Shown: positions 1 to 7,163 of the stretch, piece after piece
Layout of the letters: every line of letters starts with the position of its first letter
Numbering within the stretch: position 1 is the stretch's first letter
Assembly: GCA_029007575.1 (NCBI GenBank)
Contig: JAQXIB010000238.1
Coordinates: 1 to 11,842 of the forward strand
DNA: 11,842 nucleotides
From: Clostridiales bacterium
GTDB lineage: Bacteria; Bacillota; Clostridia; Oscillospirales; Ruminococcaceae
Direction: 5' to 3'
Position numbers and translations under genes: made by a program
The notes under the pieces: generated by a model
What the model was told of the DNA's origin: nothing
The model's input: only the letters and a program-made list of their open reading frames with translations
The model's database searches: none

Positions 1-786
1 TGGGAAGAAAAGCTGTTTGAGGGAAAACAGGCAGGTTTTGATTCCCTTGAAATCAGCATCGATGAATCGGATTTTCGCCTGTCCCGTTTGGATTGGAATA
101 AGCAGGAACGCAAGGAACTGCTTGCCTGTACGCGGAATCAGGATTTTTACATCAACACCATGTGCCTAAGCGGCCACCGTAAATTTCCGTTGGGAAGCGG
201 CATTCCCGAGATTGAACAGCGCGGCATGGAAATCATGCAAAAGGCGATCGAATTGGCATATGATTTGGGAATTCGGATCATTCAGGTCGCCGGATATGAT
301 GTCTATTACAATGAAACCTCTACTCCGTCGACCAAAGAACGATTTTTGCAAAATCTTTGGAGAAGTACCGAGCTTGCGGCTTCCAGAGGGGTTATTCTTG
401 CGTTGGAAACGATGGAAAACGACTTCATGAACACCGTGGAAAAAGCGATGTACTATGTAGATACGATCAGTTCTCCGTATCTGAAAGTATATCCTGATGT
501 GGGAAATGTGACCAATGCGACCGGTCATGTTGCCCGTGATCTGCGGACAGGAAAAGGAAATATCGTTGCCGCTCATTTAAAGGAAACGGTGCCCGGCGTG
601 TTTCGGGATATGAAATTCGGAGAGGGCAATGTTGATTTTAAGCTTGTTACCGATGTTTTAAAAGCCCAAGGAGTCACCATGTTTACGGCTGAATTTTGGT
701 ATGACGGCAAGGAAAACTGGCGGCAGATTTTAGCGCAAACCAACCGGTTTTTACGTCCTTATTTAACGGAAAACGGAGGTGTGTAA
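1..786 (+). CDS. ulaE: L-ribulose-5-phosphate 3-epimerase (L-xylulose-5-P 3-epimerase), 5'-partial
   Basis: Interconverts L-xylulose-5-phosphate and L-ribulose-5-phosphate in the cytoplasm (UlaE/SgbU family, xylose-isomerase-like TIM barrel). The reading frame is open from base 1 (starting W-E-E-K-L-F) and gives 261 residues. The family is about 285 residues, so about 19-20 N-terminal residues lie outside the window. A TTG at 88 is in frame but is not a credible start, because the upstream residues (GFDSLEISIDESD, then RLSRLDW) are conserved in the family. The expected divalent-metal ligands are all present at fragment positions E136 (LALETM), D166 (YPDVGN), H192 (AAHLKE) and E231 (TAEFWY), with the same spacing as E155, D185, H211 and E251 of E. 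coli UlaE. The GGAGGT serving the next gene (775-780) lies inside this gene's 3' end and the stop abuts the next ATG, so the two genes are translationally coupled. Family assignment is firm; the physiological substrate is inferred. Confidence 0.93.
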   Translation, partial: WEEKLFEGKQAGFDSLEISIDESDFRLSRLDWNKQERKELLACTRNQDFYINTMCLSGHRKFPLGSGIPEIEQRGMEIMQKAIELAYDLGIRIIQVAGYDVYYNETSTPSTKERFLQNLWRSTELAASRGVILALETMENDFMNTVEKAMYYVDTISSPYLKVYPDVGNVTNATGHVARDLRTGKGNIVAAHLKETVPGVFRDMKFGEGNVDFKLVTDVLKAQGVTMFTAEFWYDGKENWRQILAQTNRFLRPYLTENGGV

Positions 787-2283
787 ATGGCGAAATACTT
801 TATGGGAATAGACAATGGCGGGACAATGACCAAGGCGGCCGTTTTTGACCACAAAGGGAACGAAGTCGCCGTTGCTTCGGTCGAAACCCCTACGATCAGT
901 CCGCAGGAAAATTTTCAGGAAAGAGATATGATGCTGTTGTGGGAAGCAACCAAGACAGCAATCAGGAACGCGCTGAAAAAAGCGGCGATTGACCCGGCTG
1001 ACATCAAGGCAGTGGGATGTACCGGACACGGCAAAGGGATATATCTGTGGGGCCAAGACGGCAAGCCGGCTTACCATGCCATTGCATCGACCGATCATCG
1101 GGGCACCCCGTTTATTGAAGCATGGCGCAAAGACGGCACATTGCAAAAGGCAAAGGAAAAAACGTTGCAGAATGCGATTGATTGCCAGCCGGTTGCGATT
1201 CTTGCATGGTTTCGGGAGAATAAGCCGGAGGTGCTTCGGAATACTAAATGGATTTTTGAAGCAAAAGATTACATTCGGTTTATGCTGACCGGAGAAGCAT
1301 ACGCTGAAATGACAGACTACTCCGGTACCAGCTTGATGAACCTGAAAACCAAGTGCTTTGACCGTGAGCTGATGTCTTTGTTCCATTTGGAGGACCTGTT
1401 CGACTGCTTGCCTCCGCTGAAAAATTCATACGACAACTGCGGGTATATCACCGCGGAGGTGGCGGAGCAAACCGGACTTGCTGAGGGCACACCTGTATGC
1501 GGAGGAATGTTCGATATTGATGCTTGCGCGATCGCAATGGATGTCAGCAGAGAGGAACAACTGTGCGTCATTACCGGAACTTGGAGCATCAATGAATATA
1601 TTTCCAAGACGCCGATCTCTCCGGAATCCACGACGCTCAATTCGCTGTTTTGCCTGCCCGACTATTATTTGATCGAAGAAAGCAGTCCTACCTCTGCCGG
1701 AAATTTGGAGTGGGTTGTTGATACCTTGCTGGATAAAGAAAAGGCAGAAGCAAAAGCAGCCGGCAAATCCATTTATCAGTATGTGGATGAATTGGTGGCG
1801 CAAATTCCGCCGGAAAGCAGCCATGTCCTGTTTTTGCCGTTCTTATACGGAACAAACTCGGATTATCAGTCGGGCGCTTTTTTAGGGTTGAGCAACAGCA
1901 ATAACAAAGGCGAGCTGTTTCGGGCGGTGTTTGAAGGGGTTGCCTTCTCTCACATGACTCATATTGAGAAATTGCTGCAATTGAGAGAACAGCCGAAAGC
2001 CATTCGCATTGCCGGCGGCGTTACAAACTCCAAAGTATGGCTCCAAATTTTTGCCGACGTGATTGGAATCCCGTTAGAAGTTGTTTCCACAAAAGAATTG
2101 GGCACATTAGGCTGCGCGATGGCAGGTGCAGTGTCTGCCGGCGAATATGCCGATTACAGTGCGGCGGCAAAGGACATGGTAAGACTGAGCGGCATCATCG
2201 AGCCGGACTATACATTACATAAAATTTATATGGAAAAGTACGAACAGTATAAAAGAGTGTTGACCGCACTGAAAGAAATATAA
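787..2283 (+). CDS. lyxK: FGGY-family carbohydrate kinase, L-xylulose / 3-keto-L-gulonate kinase type
   Basis: ATP-dependent kinase of 498 residues, the usual FGGY length, that should phosphorylate an L-pentulose or keto-acid sugar (L-xylulose to L-xylulose-5-P, or 3-keto-L-gulonate to its 6-phosphate). Visible motifs are the N-terminal phosphate-binding loop (MGIDNGGTMTKA, from residue 6), the substrate-side segment GHGKGIYL (80-87), D243 in CGGMFD as the likely catalytic base, the second phosphate motif GTWS (264-267), SPTSAGNLEW (300-309) and the adenosine loop IAGGVTNSKVW (408-418). These read like E. coli LyxK and SgbK, including FLPFLYG and EGVAFSHMTH. The start ATG lies directly after the epimerase stop, 6 bases downstream of GGAGGT. 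Neighbouring 3- and 4-epimerases, which consume L-xylulose-5-P, favour an L-xylulose kinase role. LyxK and SgbK cannot be told apart by eye, so the symbol is provisional. Confidence 0.85.
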   Translation: MAKYFMGIDNGGTMTKAAVFDHKGNEVAVASVETPTISPQENFQERDMMLLWEATKTAIRNALKKAAIDPADIKAVGCTGHGKGIYLWGQDGKPAYHAIASTDHRGTPFIEAWRKDGTLQKAKEKTLQNAIDCQPVAILAWFRENKPEVLRNTKWIFEAKDYIRFMLTGEAYAEMTDYSGTSLMNLKTKCFDRELMSLFHLEDLFDCLPPLKNSYDNCGYITAEVAEQTGLAEGTPVCGGMFDIDACAIAMDVSREEQLCVITGTWSINEYISKTPISPESTTLNSLFCLPDYYLIEESSPTSAGNLEWVVDTLLDKEKAEAKAAGKSIYQYVDELVAQIPPESSHVLFLPFLYGTNSDYQSGAFLGLSNSNNKGELFRAVFEGVAFSHMTHIEKLLQLREQPKAIRIAGGVTNSKVWLQIFADVIGIPLEVVSTKELGTLGCAMAGAVSAGEYADYSAAAKDMVRLSGIIEPDYTLHKIYMEKYEQYKRVLTALKEI

Positions 2284-2294
2284 GGAATGATGTT

Positions 2295-2981
2295 ATGTTC
2301 AGTAAATTAAAGCAGGAAGTTTATGAAGCAAATATGCTTCTCCCCAAATACGGACTTGTGACTTTTACATGGGGAAACGCCTCCGCTATTGATCGGGAAA
2401 AAGGTGCAGTGATCATTAAACCATCCGGAGTCGAATATGCTACCATGACCGTTGACGACATGGTTGTGCTGGATTTGGACGGCAATGTGATCGAGGGCAA
2501 ATACAAGCCTTCTTCTGACACGCCGACTCACTTGGAATTATACCGTCATTTTCCCGAGATCAGCGGCGTTGTACATACGCATTCCCGATGGGCGACAATA
2601 TGGGCGCAAGCCGGAAAAGACATTCAGGCACATGGAACAACCCACGGCGATTATTTTTATGGGAATATTCCATGTACCCGAAAAATGATGCCGGAGGAAA
2701 TTCGGGAAGCATATGAACGAAATACCGGAAAGGTTATCGTGGAGCGATTTGACGGAACGGATCCTAATCAGATGCCTGCTGTGTTAGTAAACAGTCATGG
2801 CCCTTTCACTTGGGGAACCAGTGCTTATGATGCGGTGCATAATGCTGTTGTTTTGGAAGAAGTGGCGATGATGGCGTTCTATACAGAAAGTCTCGGCAAT
2901 ACCGAGCCGATGCAACAGGAACTGCTTGACAAACATTTTTTGAGAAAGCATGGAGCCAATGCTTATTACGGGCAGAGATAG
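2295..2981 (+). CDS. araD: L-ribulose-5-phosphate 4-epimerase
   Basis: Zinc-dependent class II aldolase-fold enzyme that epimerises L-ribulose-5-P to D-xylulose-5-P, feeding the pentose phosphate or phosphoketolase pathways. At 228 residues it is full length for AraD/UlaF/SgbE. Residues seen: the phosphate-binding segments TWGNAS (25-30) and KPSGVEY (42-48), SSDTPTH (73-79) with D75, zinc ligands H94, H96 (VVHTHSR) and H168 (NSHGPF), catalytic acid/base D119 (HGDYFYG) and a C-terminal YYGQ with the Tyr expected to act on the opposite face. The ATG at 2295 is preceded by AAGGA (2282-2286), which overlaps the kinase stop codon. It is the last gene of the operon and is followed by an intrinsic terminator. 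The three paralogue names (araD, ulaF, sgbE) share this activity; araD is used as the generic symbol. Confidence 0.93.
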   Translation: MFSKLKQEVYEANMLLPKYGLVTFTWGNASAIDREKGAVIIKPSGVEYATMTVDDMVVLDLDGNVIEGKYKPSSDTPTHLELYRHFPEISGVVHTHSRWATIWAQAGKDIQAHGTTHGDYFYGNIPCTRKMMPEEIREAYERNTGKVIVERFDGTDPNQMPAVLVNSHGPFTWGTSAYDAVHNAVVLEEVAMMAFYTESLGNTEPMQQELLDKHFLRKHGANAYYGQR

Positions 2982-3399
2982 AGAAAACGTGCATGATATA
3001 TGAGCAAATAGCCATGCTTGGAAAGATGCATACCATGCCCGTTAAGCGGTCCATTGACAGAGCAGTAAAAATAAAAAACTTTTTTGTTATACAGGAGCTA
3101 TATTTTGCTTCTAATAGAGAAAACAGGTGAAGGGATTATTTCTCTTTGCCTGTTTTTTCTTTTTTTATGAGAGAAACAGATATCGCGGCTCAAAAAGAGA
3201 ACATACCTTTTATCAGATATTTTCCTGCCACTGTTGAAAAACCAACAAACCCCTTTCACAACTGCGCCACGACGTTGTTTGGCAGCAGAGCAAATTTACC
3301 GTCATTTTCCGTCTGCAACCGTGATTTCCGTCCCGGTAGCGGGCGGCGGGGAAGGAACAGCAGACTGTGAATATACCATATGTTGACGTGTGATGGATA
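2982..3399. other. Convergent intergenic region with no convincing gene
   Basis: This 418-base gap separates the 3' ends of araD (+) and the GH94 gene (-). Apart from the terminator at about 3119-3166 there is an A/T tract (3067-3086) and a moderately GC-rich stretch (about 3300-3360). A + strand frame at 3146-3370 exists but has no ribosome binding site, begins inside the terminator and has no recognisable protein character. No strong terminator is visible for the GH94 gene. Confidence 0.6.
3119..3166 (+). terminator. Intrinsic terminator of the epimerase-kinase operon
   Basis: The arms AAAACAGG (3120-3127) and CCTGTTTT (3149-3156) pair perfectly, and the stem extends inwards through mixed Watson-Crick and G-U pairs to a small loop near 3136-3140. 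A run of T with one C follows (3153-3166). It lies about 140 bases after the araD stop. On the opposite strand the tract after the hairpin is only TTTT then mixed sequence, so it would be a weak terminator for the convergent GH94 gene. Confidence 0.85.
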
Positions 3400-5634
3400 T
3401 TATTCAGGCAGTAAAGTAAAGTGATAACTTTTTCCGCGGAATTTTCTTTGTACCTTTATGTTACTCCATCCGGACGGCAGGCAAGGCTTTACTTCAATGC
3501 CGTTCCACGTCGGACGGATGCCGAGCATATACTGGGTTGCGGCAATATACATCCATGCTGCCGTGCCGGTTAGCCAGCTTACATTGGCCAGACCGAATTT
3601 GTCCGATTCCGGTCCGAAAATGTTGGAGGAGTAAACATATGGCTCCGCTTTGTAGCGCCATTCACCGGCCCTTTTTTGAGCGACCGCGGGAATCAATTGG
3701 TGATAATATTCATAGGCACGGTCTCCGCGGCCTAACAGACATTCGGCAATGATTGCCCAAGTGTTGGCATGGCAGAACACAGACCCGTTTTCTCCGGTGC
3801 CTTTGTTGTAATTGGTAAGTCTGTTGTTTTTGCTTGGATAATCTGTCATTGCGGGATTGATCTTTTTGATCCCAAGCGGGGTGTTTAAGCGTTCATAAAC
3901 ACTGTCCATTGCTATGAGTGCCTTTTCCGGATCCGCCATGCCTGAAATGACCGACCAAGTTTGGGTATTGAGCCAGATTTGAGCCTGCGGCTCGCTGCTG
4001 CTCCCGAGAAAGCGGCCGTCATCCATGATGGCGCGCCGAAACCATTTGCCGTCCCAGCCGATTGTGTTTATGAGCTCTTTTTGTTTATCATATTCAGCGT
4101 CATATTTATCCCGGCTTTTTCCCAGCAACTGCGCAAGCTCGGCTATTTTTTTCAGAGCCGTGCCGAATTGCATCGCAGTCCATATGCTTTCCCCTTTACC
4201 TTCACGGCAGACCTTGTAGAGCATATCGTTCCAATCCGACCGGAGCATGAGCGGAAATCCGTGTTCTCCGAGATTTGCCAGAGTGAAATCGATCGCTTTA
4301 TTCAAATGCTCCCAAACGGTTCCGCTGCCGCCGTCATAATAAGGAATTTCCTTTTGCAGAAAATCAAGCTTTCCTTCTTCTATGCATAAAGCATGTGCGG
4401 TCAGAATAGTCCAAAGGTGGTCGTCTGAATGAATTGTAGTCACCGGTTCCCAGCCTTCAGTCGGGAAAAAATAATGATTTACATGACCGTCCTGATACTG
4501 TTGTCCGAGCAGTAATGTCAGCTTTTCGGCCGCTCTGGCAGTGTCAAATGGGATCATTGCCAAGATATCCTGTGCGGTGTCGCGGTAACCGACGCCTCGA
4601 AAGGTGCCTGTAGCATAATAGGAGATATTTCTGGAAAACTGAAAATTGCGTTCTGCCTGATACGGATTCCAGATATTGATCATACGCTGTGCATCCCGGT
4701 CGGGCAGTTCACAGTGAAAATGACTGAAAAATTCATTCCAATGCAGATCGAGAGCGGAAAATGATTTTTCACAGAAATCTTTTTCCCGGCAGTGTGATAC
4801 TGCTTGCAGCAGGGCGCTTTTGTCGGGAGCACACCCGAGATAGATATGGATGGTTTTTTCGGAATCGGCATTTAGATCCACATCCAGCTGTAAGGCAAAA
4901 CAGGGATCGCCACCCATCAATGTGGAATCGGAGCATCTTCCGTTTACAACGCGTTGCGGATTTTCTTCGCTTCGATAAGCACCTATAAATTCATCACGAT
5001 CGCAGTCAAAAGCGGAAATCGGGACGTCGGCGCAAAAATATACCAATGGGGTTTCATTTTCTTTCGGCTGCATTTCCACCGAATATTGATAAATCAGGAT
5101 ATCCCCCTCATTGTACACCTGCAATTGATGCTTGTTATAGCATTGCCATTGCAGTTCGCGCATAAATTCCATCATACCCAGTTCCACATAGGGGAAAATC
5201 GTGACGTGGCGATCTCGGTCTGATTTCAATTTTAATTCCCAGATCAGAGCGTTCTCCAGCGGCCCGACAAAGTATTTTACTTTTGCCGAAAGGCCTTGTT
5301 TTTCCGCATGAAATTCGGTGTAGCCCATTCCGTGTATTGCTTCAAATTTGTCCGGCTTTTCGGGCAATGGCTCGGCGGTTGGACAGAACAAATGATCGCC
5401 GTCTTTGATATAGGTATAAAATCCGCTGCGGTCGGTCGGCAGATGAAAAAAACGATAGCGGTTGATACGCCAGATCTGAGGGGATCTATAAAAGGCAACG
5501 CCGCCCCCGGCCTGTGATATCATAGTGTGAAAGGTGCCGTTGCTTAAATAATTCATCCAAGGTGTAGGTGTGTCGTGCCGAAAAATTTTAATCTCTTTTT
5601 TTGTATCGTCAAAGACAAAACGATCTGTACTCAT
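3400..5634 (-). CDS. GH94-family glycoside phosphorylase (cellobiose/chitobiose phosphorylase-like), specificity unknown
   Basis: Cytoplasmic inverting phosphorylase of 744 residues that should cleave a beta-linked disaccharide with phosphate to give an alpha-sugar-1-phosphate. It has no signal peptide. The N-terminal beta-sandwich carries the family pattern WMNYLSNG...GGVAFYR (26-50); the alpha/alpha-barrel carries RGVGYRDTAQD (346-356), SDDHLW (403-408) and SDWND (466-470), which holds the general-acid Asp. Phosphate-site residues match H622 (SVFCHANTW) and T689-G690 (SWLTGTAAW); the C-terminal domain ends in FRGKSYHFTLLPE. It is some 50 residues shorter than the typical 800-residue chitobiose and cellobiose phosphorylases. 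The start is supported by AAGGAG (5641-5646 on the - strand), 6 bases upstream. It is divergent from the LacI-type regulator, whose module includes an ABC sugar importer, so its substrate is probably the imported glycoside. Family is confident; the exact substrate is not readable. Confidence 0.88.
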   Translation of the reverse strand: MSTDRFVFDDTKKEIKIFRHDTPTPWMNYLSNGTFHTMISQAGGGVAFYRSPQIWRINRYRFFHLPTDRSGFYTYIKDGDHLFCPTAEPLPEKPDKFEAIHGMGYTEFHAEKQGLSAKVKYFVGPLENALIWELKLKSDRDRHVTIFPYVELGMMEFMRELQWQCYNKHQLQVYNEGDILIYQYSVEMQPKENETPLVYFCADVPISAFDCDRDEFIGAYRSEENPQRVVNGRCSDSTLMGGDPCFALQLDVDLNADSEKTIHIYLGCAPDKSALLQAVSHCREKDFCEKSFSALDLHWNEFFSHFHCELPDRDAQRMINIWNPYQAERNFQFSRNISYYATGTFRGVGYRDTAQDILAMIPFDTARAAEKLTLLLGQQYQDGHVNHYFFPTEGWEPVTTIHSDDHLWTILTAHALCIEEGKLDFLQKEIPYYDGGSGTVWEHLNKAIDFTLANLGEHGFPLMLRSDWNDMLYKVCREGKGESIWTAMQFGTALKKIAELAQLLGKSRDKYDAEYDKQKELINTIGWDGKWFRRAIMDDGRFLGSSSEPQAQIWLNTQTWSVISGMADPEKALIAMDSVYERLNTPLGIKKINPAMTDYPSKNNRLTNYNKGTGENGSVFCHANTWAIIAECLLGRGDRAYEYYHQLIPAVAQKRAGEWRYKAEPYVYSSNIFGPESDKFGLANVSWLTGTAAWMYIAATQYMLGIRPTWNGIEVKPCLPSGWSNIKVQRKFRGKSYHFTLLPE

Positions 5635-5683
5635 ACTATTCTCCTTTTTTGATCATTCCAATATTCGCATGAGGCTATTGTTA

Positions 5684-5783
5684 TACTAAAATCTTATTAA
5701 TCGCTTTCATTCTTTCCGATCTGAATTGCACCGGAATGCGGCATCCTCGAAAATATATGAAAGCTTTCAATCAGATTTTAGTA
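5684..5783. repeat. 27-bp imperfect inverted repeat around a 46-bp centre
   Basis: The left arm (5684-5710) and the reverse complement of the right arm (5757-5783) agree at 23 of 27 bases; the outer 11 bases (TACTAAAATCT/...) and the inner 8 (ATGAAAGC) match best. The unit is exactly 100 bp and is flanked by TTA on both sides (5681-5683, 5784-5786). It lies in the leader of the GH94 gene. It could fold in the mRNA, hold regulator sites, or be a small non-autonomous element. The right arm contains the perfect 12-bp palindrome TGAAAGCTTTCA (5758-5769). Confidence 0.75.
5696..5710 (-). promoter_or_regulatory. Possible cre-like / LacI-family site
   Basis: Read on the - strand this is ATGAAAGCGATTAAT, which fits the Firmicutes catabolite-responsive element pattern WTGNAANCGNWNNCW at all but the C near the 3' end. 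It sits about 70 bases upstream of the GH94 start codon, a plausible place for CcpA-type repression. It also forms part of the inverted repeat, so the match could be coincidental. Confidence 0.35.
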
Positions 5784-5837
5784 TTAGAAATCGTCAAAGC
5801 GAATGGGAATGATTTGTGATAATTTGAAATTATTTTT

Positions 5838-5875
5838 TATTATAGTTGACAATAAATGTTTTGTCAACTATAATA
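5838..5875. promoter_or_regulatory. Symmetric bidirectional consensus promoter inside a 15-bp perfect inverted repeat
   Basis: On the + strand TTGACA (5846-5851), a 17-bp spacer and TATAAT (5869-5874) form a full sigma-A consensus promoter. The same bases read on the - strand give TTGACA (5867-5862), a 17-bp spacer and TATAAT (5844-5839). The basis is a perfect inverted repeat, 5838-5852 against 5861-5875, with an 8-bp centre. Predicted starts are near 5881 rightward, toward the regulator, and near 5832 leftward, toward the GH94 gene. Because the -35 and -10 elements interlock, polymerase can occupy only one orientation at a time. Confidence 0.8.
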
Positions 5876-5891
5876 TTTATAAGCTAAATAA

Positions 5892-5907
5892 TGCAATACG
5901 TTTTGCA
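5892..5907. promoter_or_regulatory. LacI-type operator A
   Basis: TGCAATACGTTTTGCA is a 16-bp palindrome with one mismatched pair and the central CG typical of LacI/GalR operators. It would lie at about +11 to +26 of the rightward transcript from the symmetric promoter, consistent with autoregulation of the adjacent regulator gene. It shares its core with the sites at 7292-7307 and 7431-7450. Confidence 0.65.
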
Positions 5908-6067
5908 AAAAGAAATTGTATTTCGTTTTTTGAACGAATTCCTCGATTTATGTTTCCCGGGCAGGTAAGCATCCGAAGTTTACACCTGACGTTTCAGAGA
6001 GAAACCGAGATGTTCGGGCGGGAAAACGATACAGTGCATGGTTCACAATCGGTCGACAGCTTTCGTA

Positions 6068-6096
6068 TTGACAAACGATAAAATTGAAAGTATATT
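6068..6096 (+). promoter_or_regulatory. Second promoter for the LacI-type regulator
   Basis: TTGACA (6068-6073), a 17-bp spacer and TATATT (6091-6096) lie 34 bases upstream of the regulator start, giving a predicted start near 6103 and a short leader. This is closer to the gene than the symmetric promoter and lies downstream of operator A. Confidence 0.65.
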
Positions 6097-6129
6097 TAAT
6101 ATATTACATACTCATTTGCGAGGTAAGTT

Positions 6130-7158
6130 ATGGGTAGAGTCACAATCAAAGATGTTGCGAATGACGCGGGGGTATCTATTACAACTGCCTCGTTTGCGAT
6201 CAACAATCGAACCGGCCGCATCAGCAAGGCCGCAAAAGAAAAAGTGCTTGCCAGTGCTGAAAGGTTAGGCTATGTACCGAATATCAATGCGCGCAATCTT
6301 CGCACCAACAACAGCAACACGTATATGTTGGTATATGACGAGGGTTATTTATTGGAGAGAAATGCGAGTACACTGCAATTTGTAGCCGGCGCCGTAAAGT
6401 ATAGCGCAAGACGCGAAAAGGATTTGCTGCTGCGCACGATTCCTCGTATAACCAACGGAGTGCAAGCTGCGGAAGAGTTTATGCGGATATGGAATGCCAA
6501 GCATGTTGACGGGGTCATTTTCCAAATCGGTGAAGAAAACCGAGAGGAAACTTATAAATTTTATGAATACCTATCTGATAAAAAAATTAATTTTGTTGTG
6601 ATCTCTCCGAACGGAAAATTAGATGACTTTCCATCGGTATACATTGACGATCATCAGCTTATGGAAGAGGCGATCTCTTACATTTATTCCAAGGGATACC
6701 AATATGTATATCATTTGACCAGGAAAACAGAATTGAAATTTGAAAAAGAGATCGGCTTTTTAAATGCGGTCCAGATGCTGAGATTACAGGGTGAATGTGT
6801 ATATTACAATAGTGAACGGCGAAACGAGGAAGATATCTGGAATGCGGTGGAAGAAACTGTTATGAATCGGCAAGGCAGGATTGCATTCGCATGCTGGAAC
6901 GACGTAGATGCGATTTATCTGTTGAAAGCGCTGCATAAGCACAACATCAGTGTCCCCGGCGAGGTTGGTGTTATGGGATTTGACGACATTCCTGCGTCGG
7001 AATATACGACTCCTCCGCTTACAACGGTAAGACAACCGTTTGAAGAAATGGCCTTTAAGGCGATCGAAGTATTGTCAAGCTATACCAGCGTCGGTGCTTA
7101 CAATAAAATGTTGGGCGTTCGTATGCGGGGAAACTTGATCATCAGAGAATCTGTTTGA
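6130..7158 (+). CDS. LacI/GalR-family transcriptional regulator
   Basis: DNA-binding sugar-responsive regulator of 342 residues, the normal family length. The N-terminal helix-turn-helix is TIKDVANDAGVS then ITTASFAINN (residues 5-26); the recognition helix differs from the usual TVSRVLN. The hinge helix is NARNLRT with the intercalating leucine at residue 57. The periplasmic-binding-protein-like core ends with the family hallmarks WNDVDA, VPGEVGVMGFDD and PPLTTVRQP at roughly residues 255-305. The ATG is preceded by GAGGT (6120-6124). The gene is divergent from the GH94 phosphorylase and upstream of the ABC importer. The AAAACGTTTT-core palindromes near its own promoter and before the importer are its likely operators, which suggests repression relieved by the imported sugar or its breakdown product. 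The effector is not identifiable. Confidence 0.93.
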   Translation: MGRVTIKDVANDAGVSITTASFAINNRTGRISKAAKEKVLASAERLGYVPNINARNLRTNNSNTYMLVYDEGYLLERNASTLQFVAGAVKYSARREKDLLLRTIPRITNGVQAAEEFMRIWNAKHVDGVIFQIGEENREETYKFYEYLSDKKINFVVISPNGKLDDFPSVYIDDHQLMEEAISYIYSKGYQYVYHLTRKTELKFEKEIGFLNAVQMLRLQGECVYYNSERRNEEDIWNAVEETVMNRQGRIAFACWNDVDAIYLLKALHKHNISVPGEVGVMGFDDIPASEYTTPPLTTVRQPFEEMAFKAIEVLSSYTSVGAYNKMLGVRMRGNLIIRESV

Positions 7159-7163
7159 CAGAA

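Larger units (their letters stand above)
5635..6129. other. Divergent control region between GH94 gene and regulator
   Basis: This 495-base stretch holds, from left to right, the inverted repeat (5684-5783), the symmetric promoter (5838-5875), operator A (5892-5907), a small AT-rich hairpin TTCGTT/AACGAA (5922-5938) and the proximal regulator promoter (6068-6096). Small frames in it, such as the 43-codon one from an ATG near 5950, lack binding sites and protein character. The interval from about 5940 to 6065 is otherwise unexplained. Confidence 0.65.

Noticed and set aside
3067..3086. A-run/T-run palindrome that might be a minus-strand terminator for the GH94 gene
   Set aside because: It contains only A-T pairs with almost no loop and lies more than 300 bases beyond the gene's stop codon.
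3146..3370. 74-codon + strand frame in the gap after the araD terminator
   Set aside because: It begins inside the terminator, has no ribosome binding site, and its composition (late Arg/Gly/Pro run, no domain pattern) looks non-coding.
3961..4389. 142-codon + strand frame opposite the GH94 gene
   Set aside because: It lies fully antisense to a well-supported enzyme with conserved motifs and has no recognisable family features; best explained as a shadow frame.
5803..6081. 92-codon + strand frame across the control region
   Set aside because: It starts upstream of the strong promoter at 5846-5874, overlaps the operator and second promoter, has no binding site and shows no protein character.
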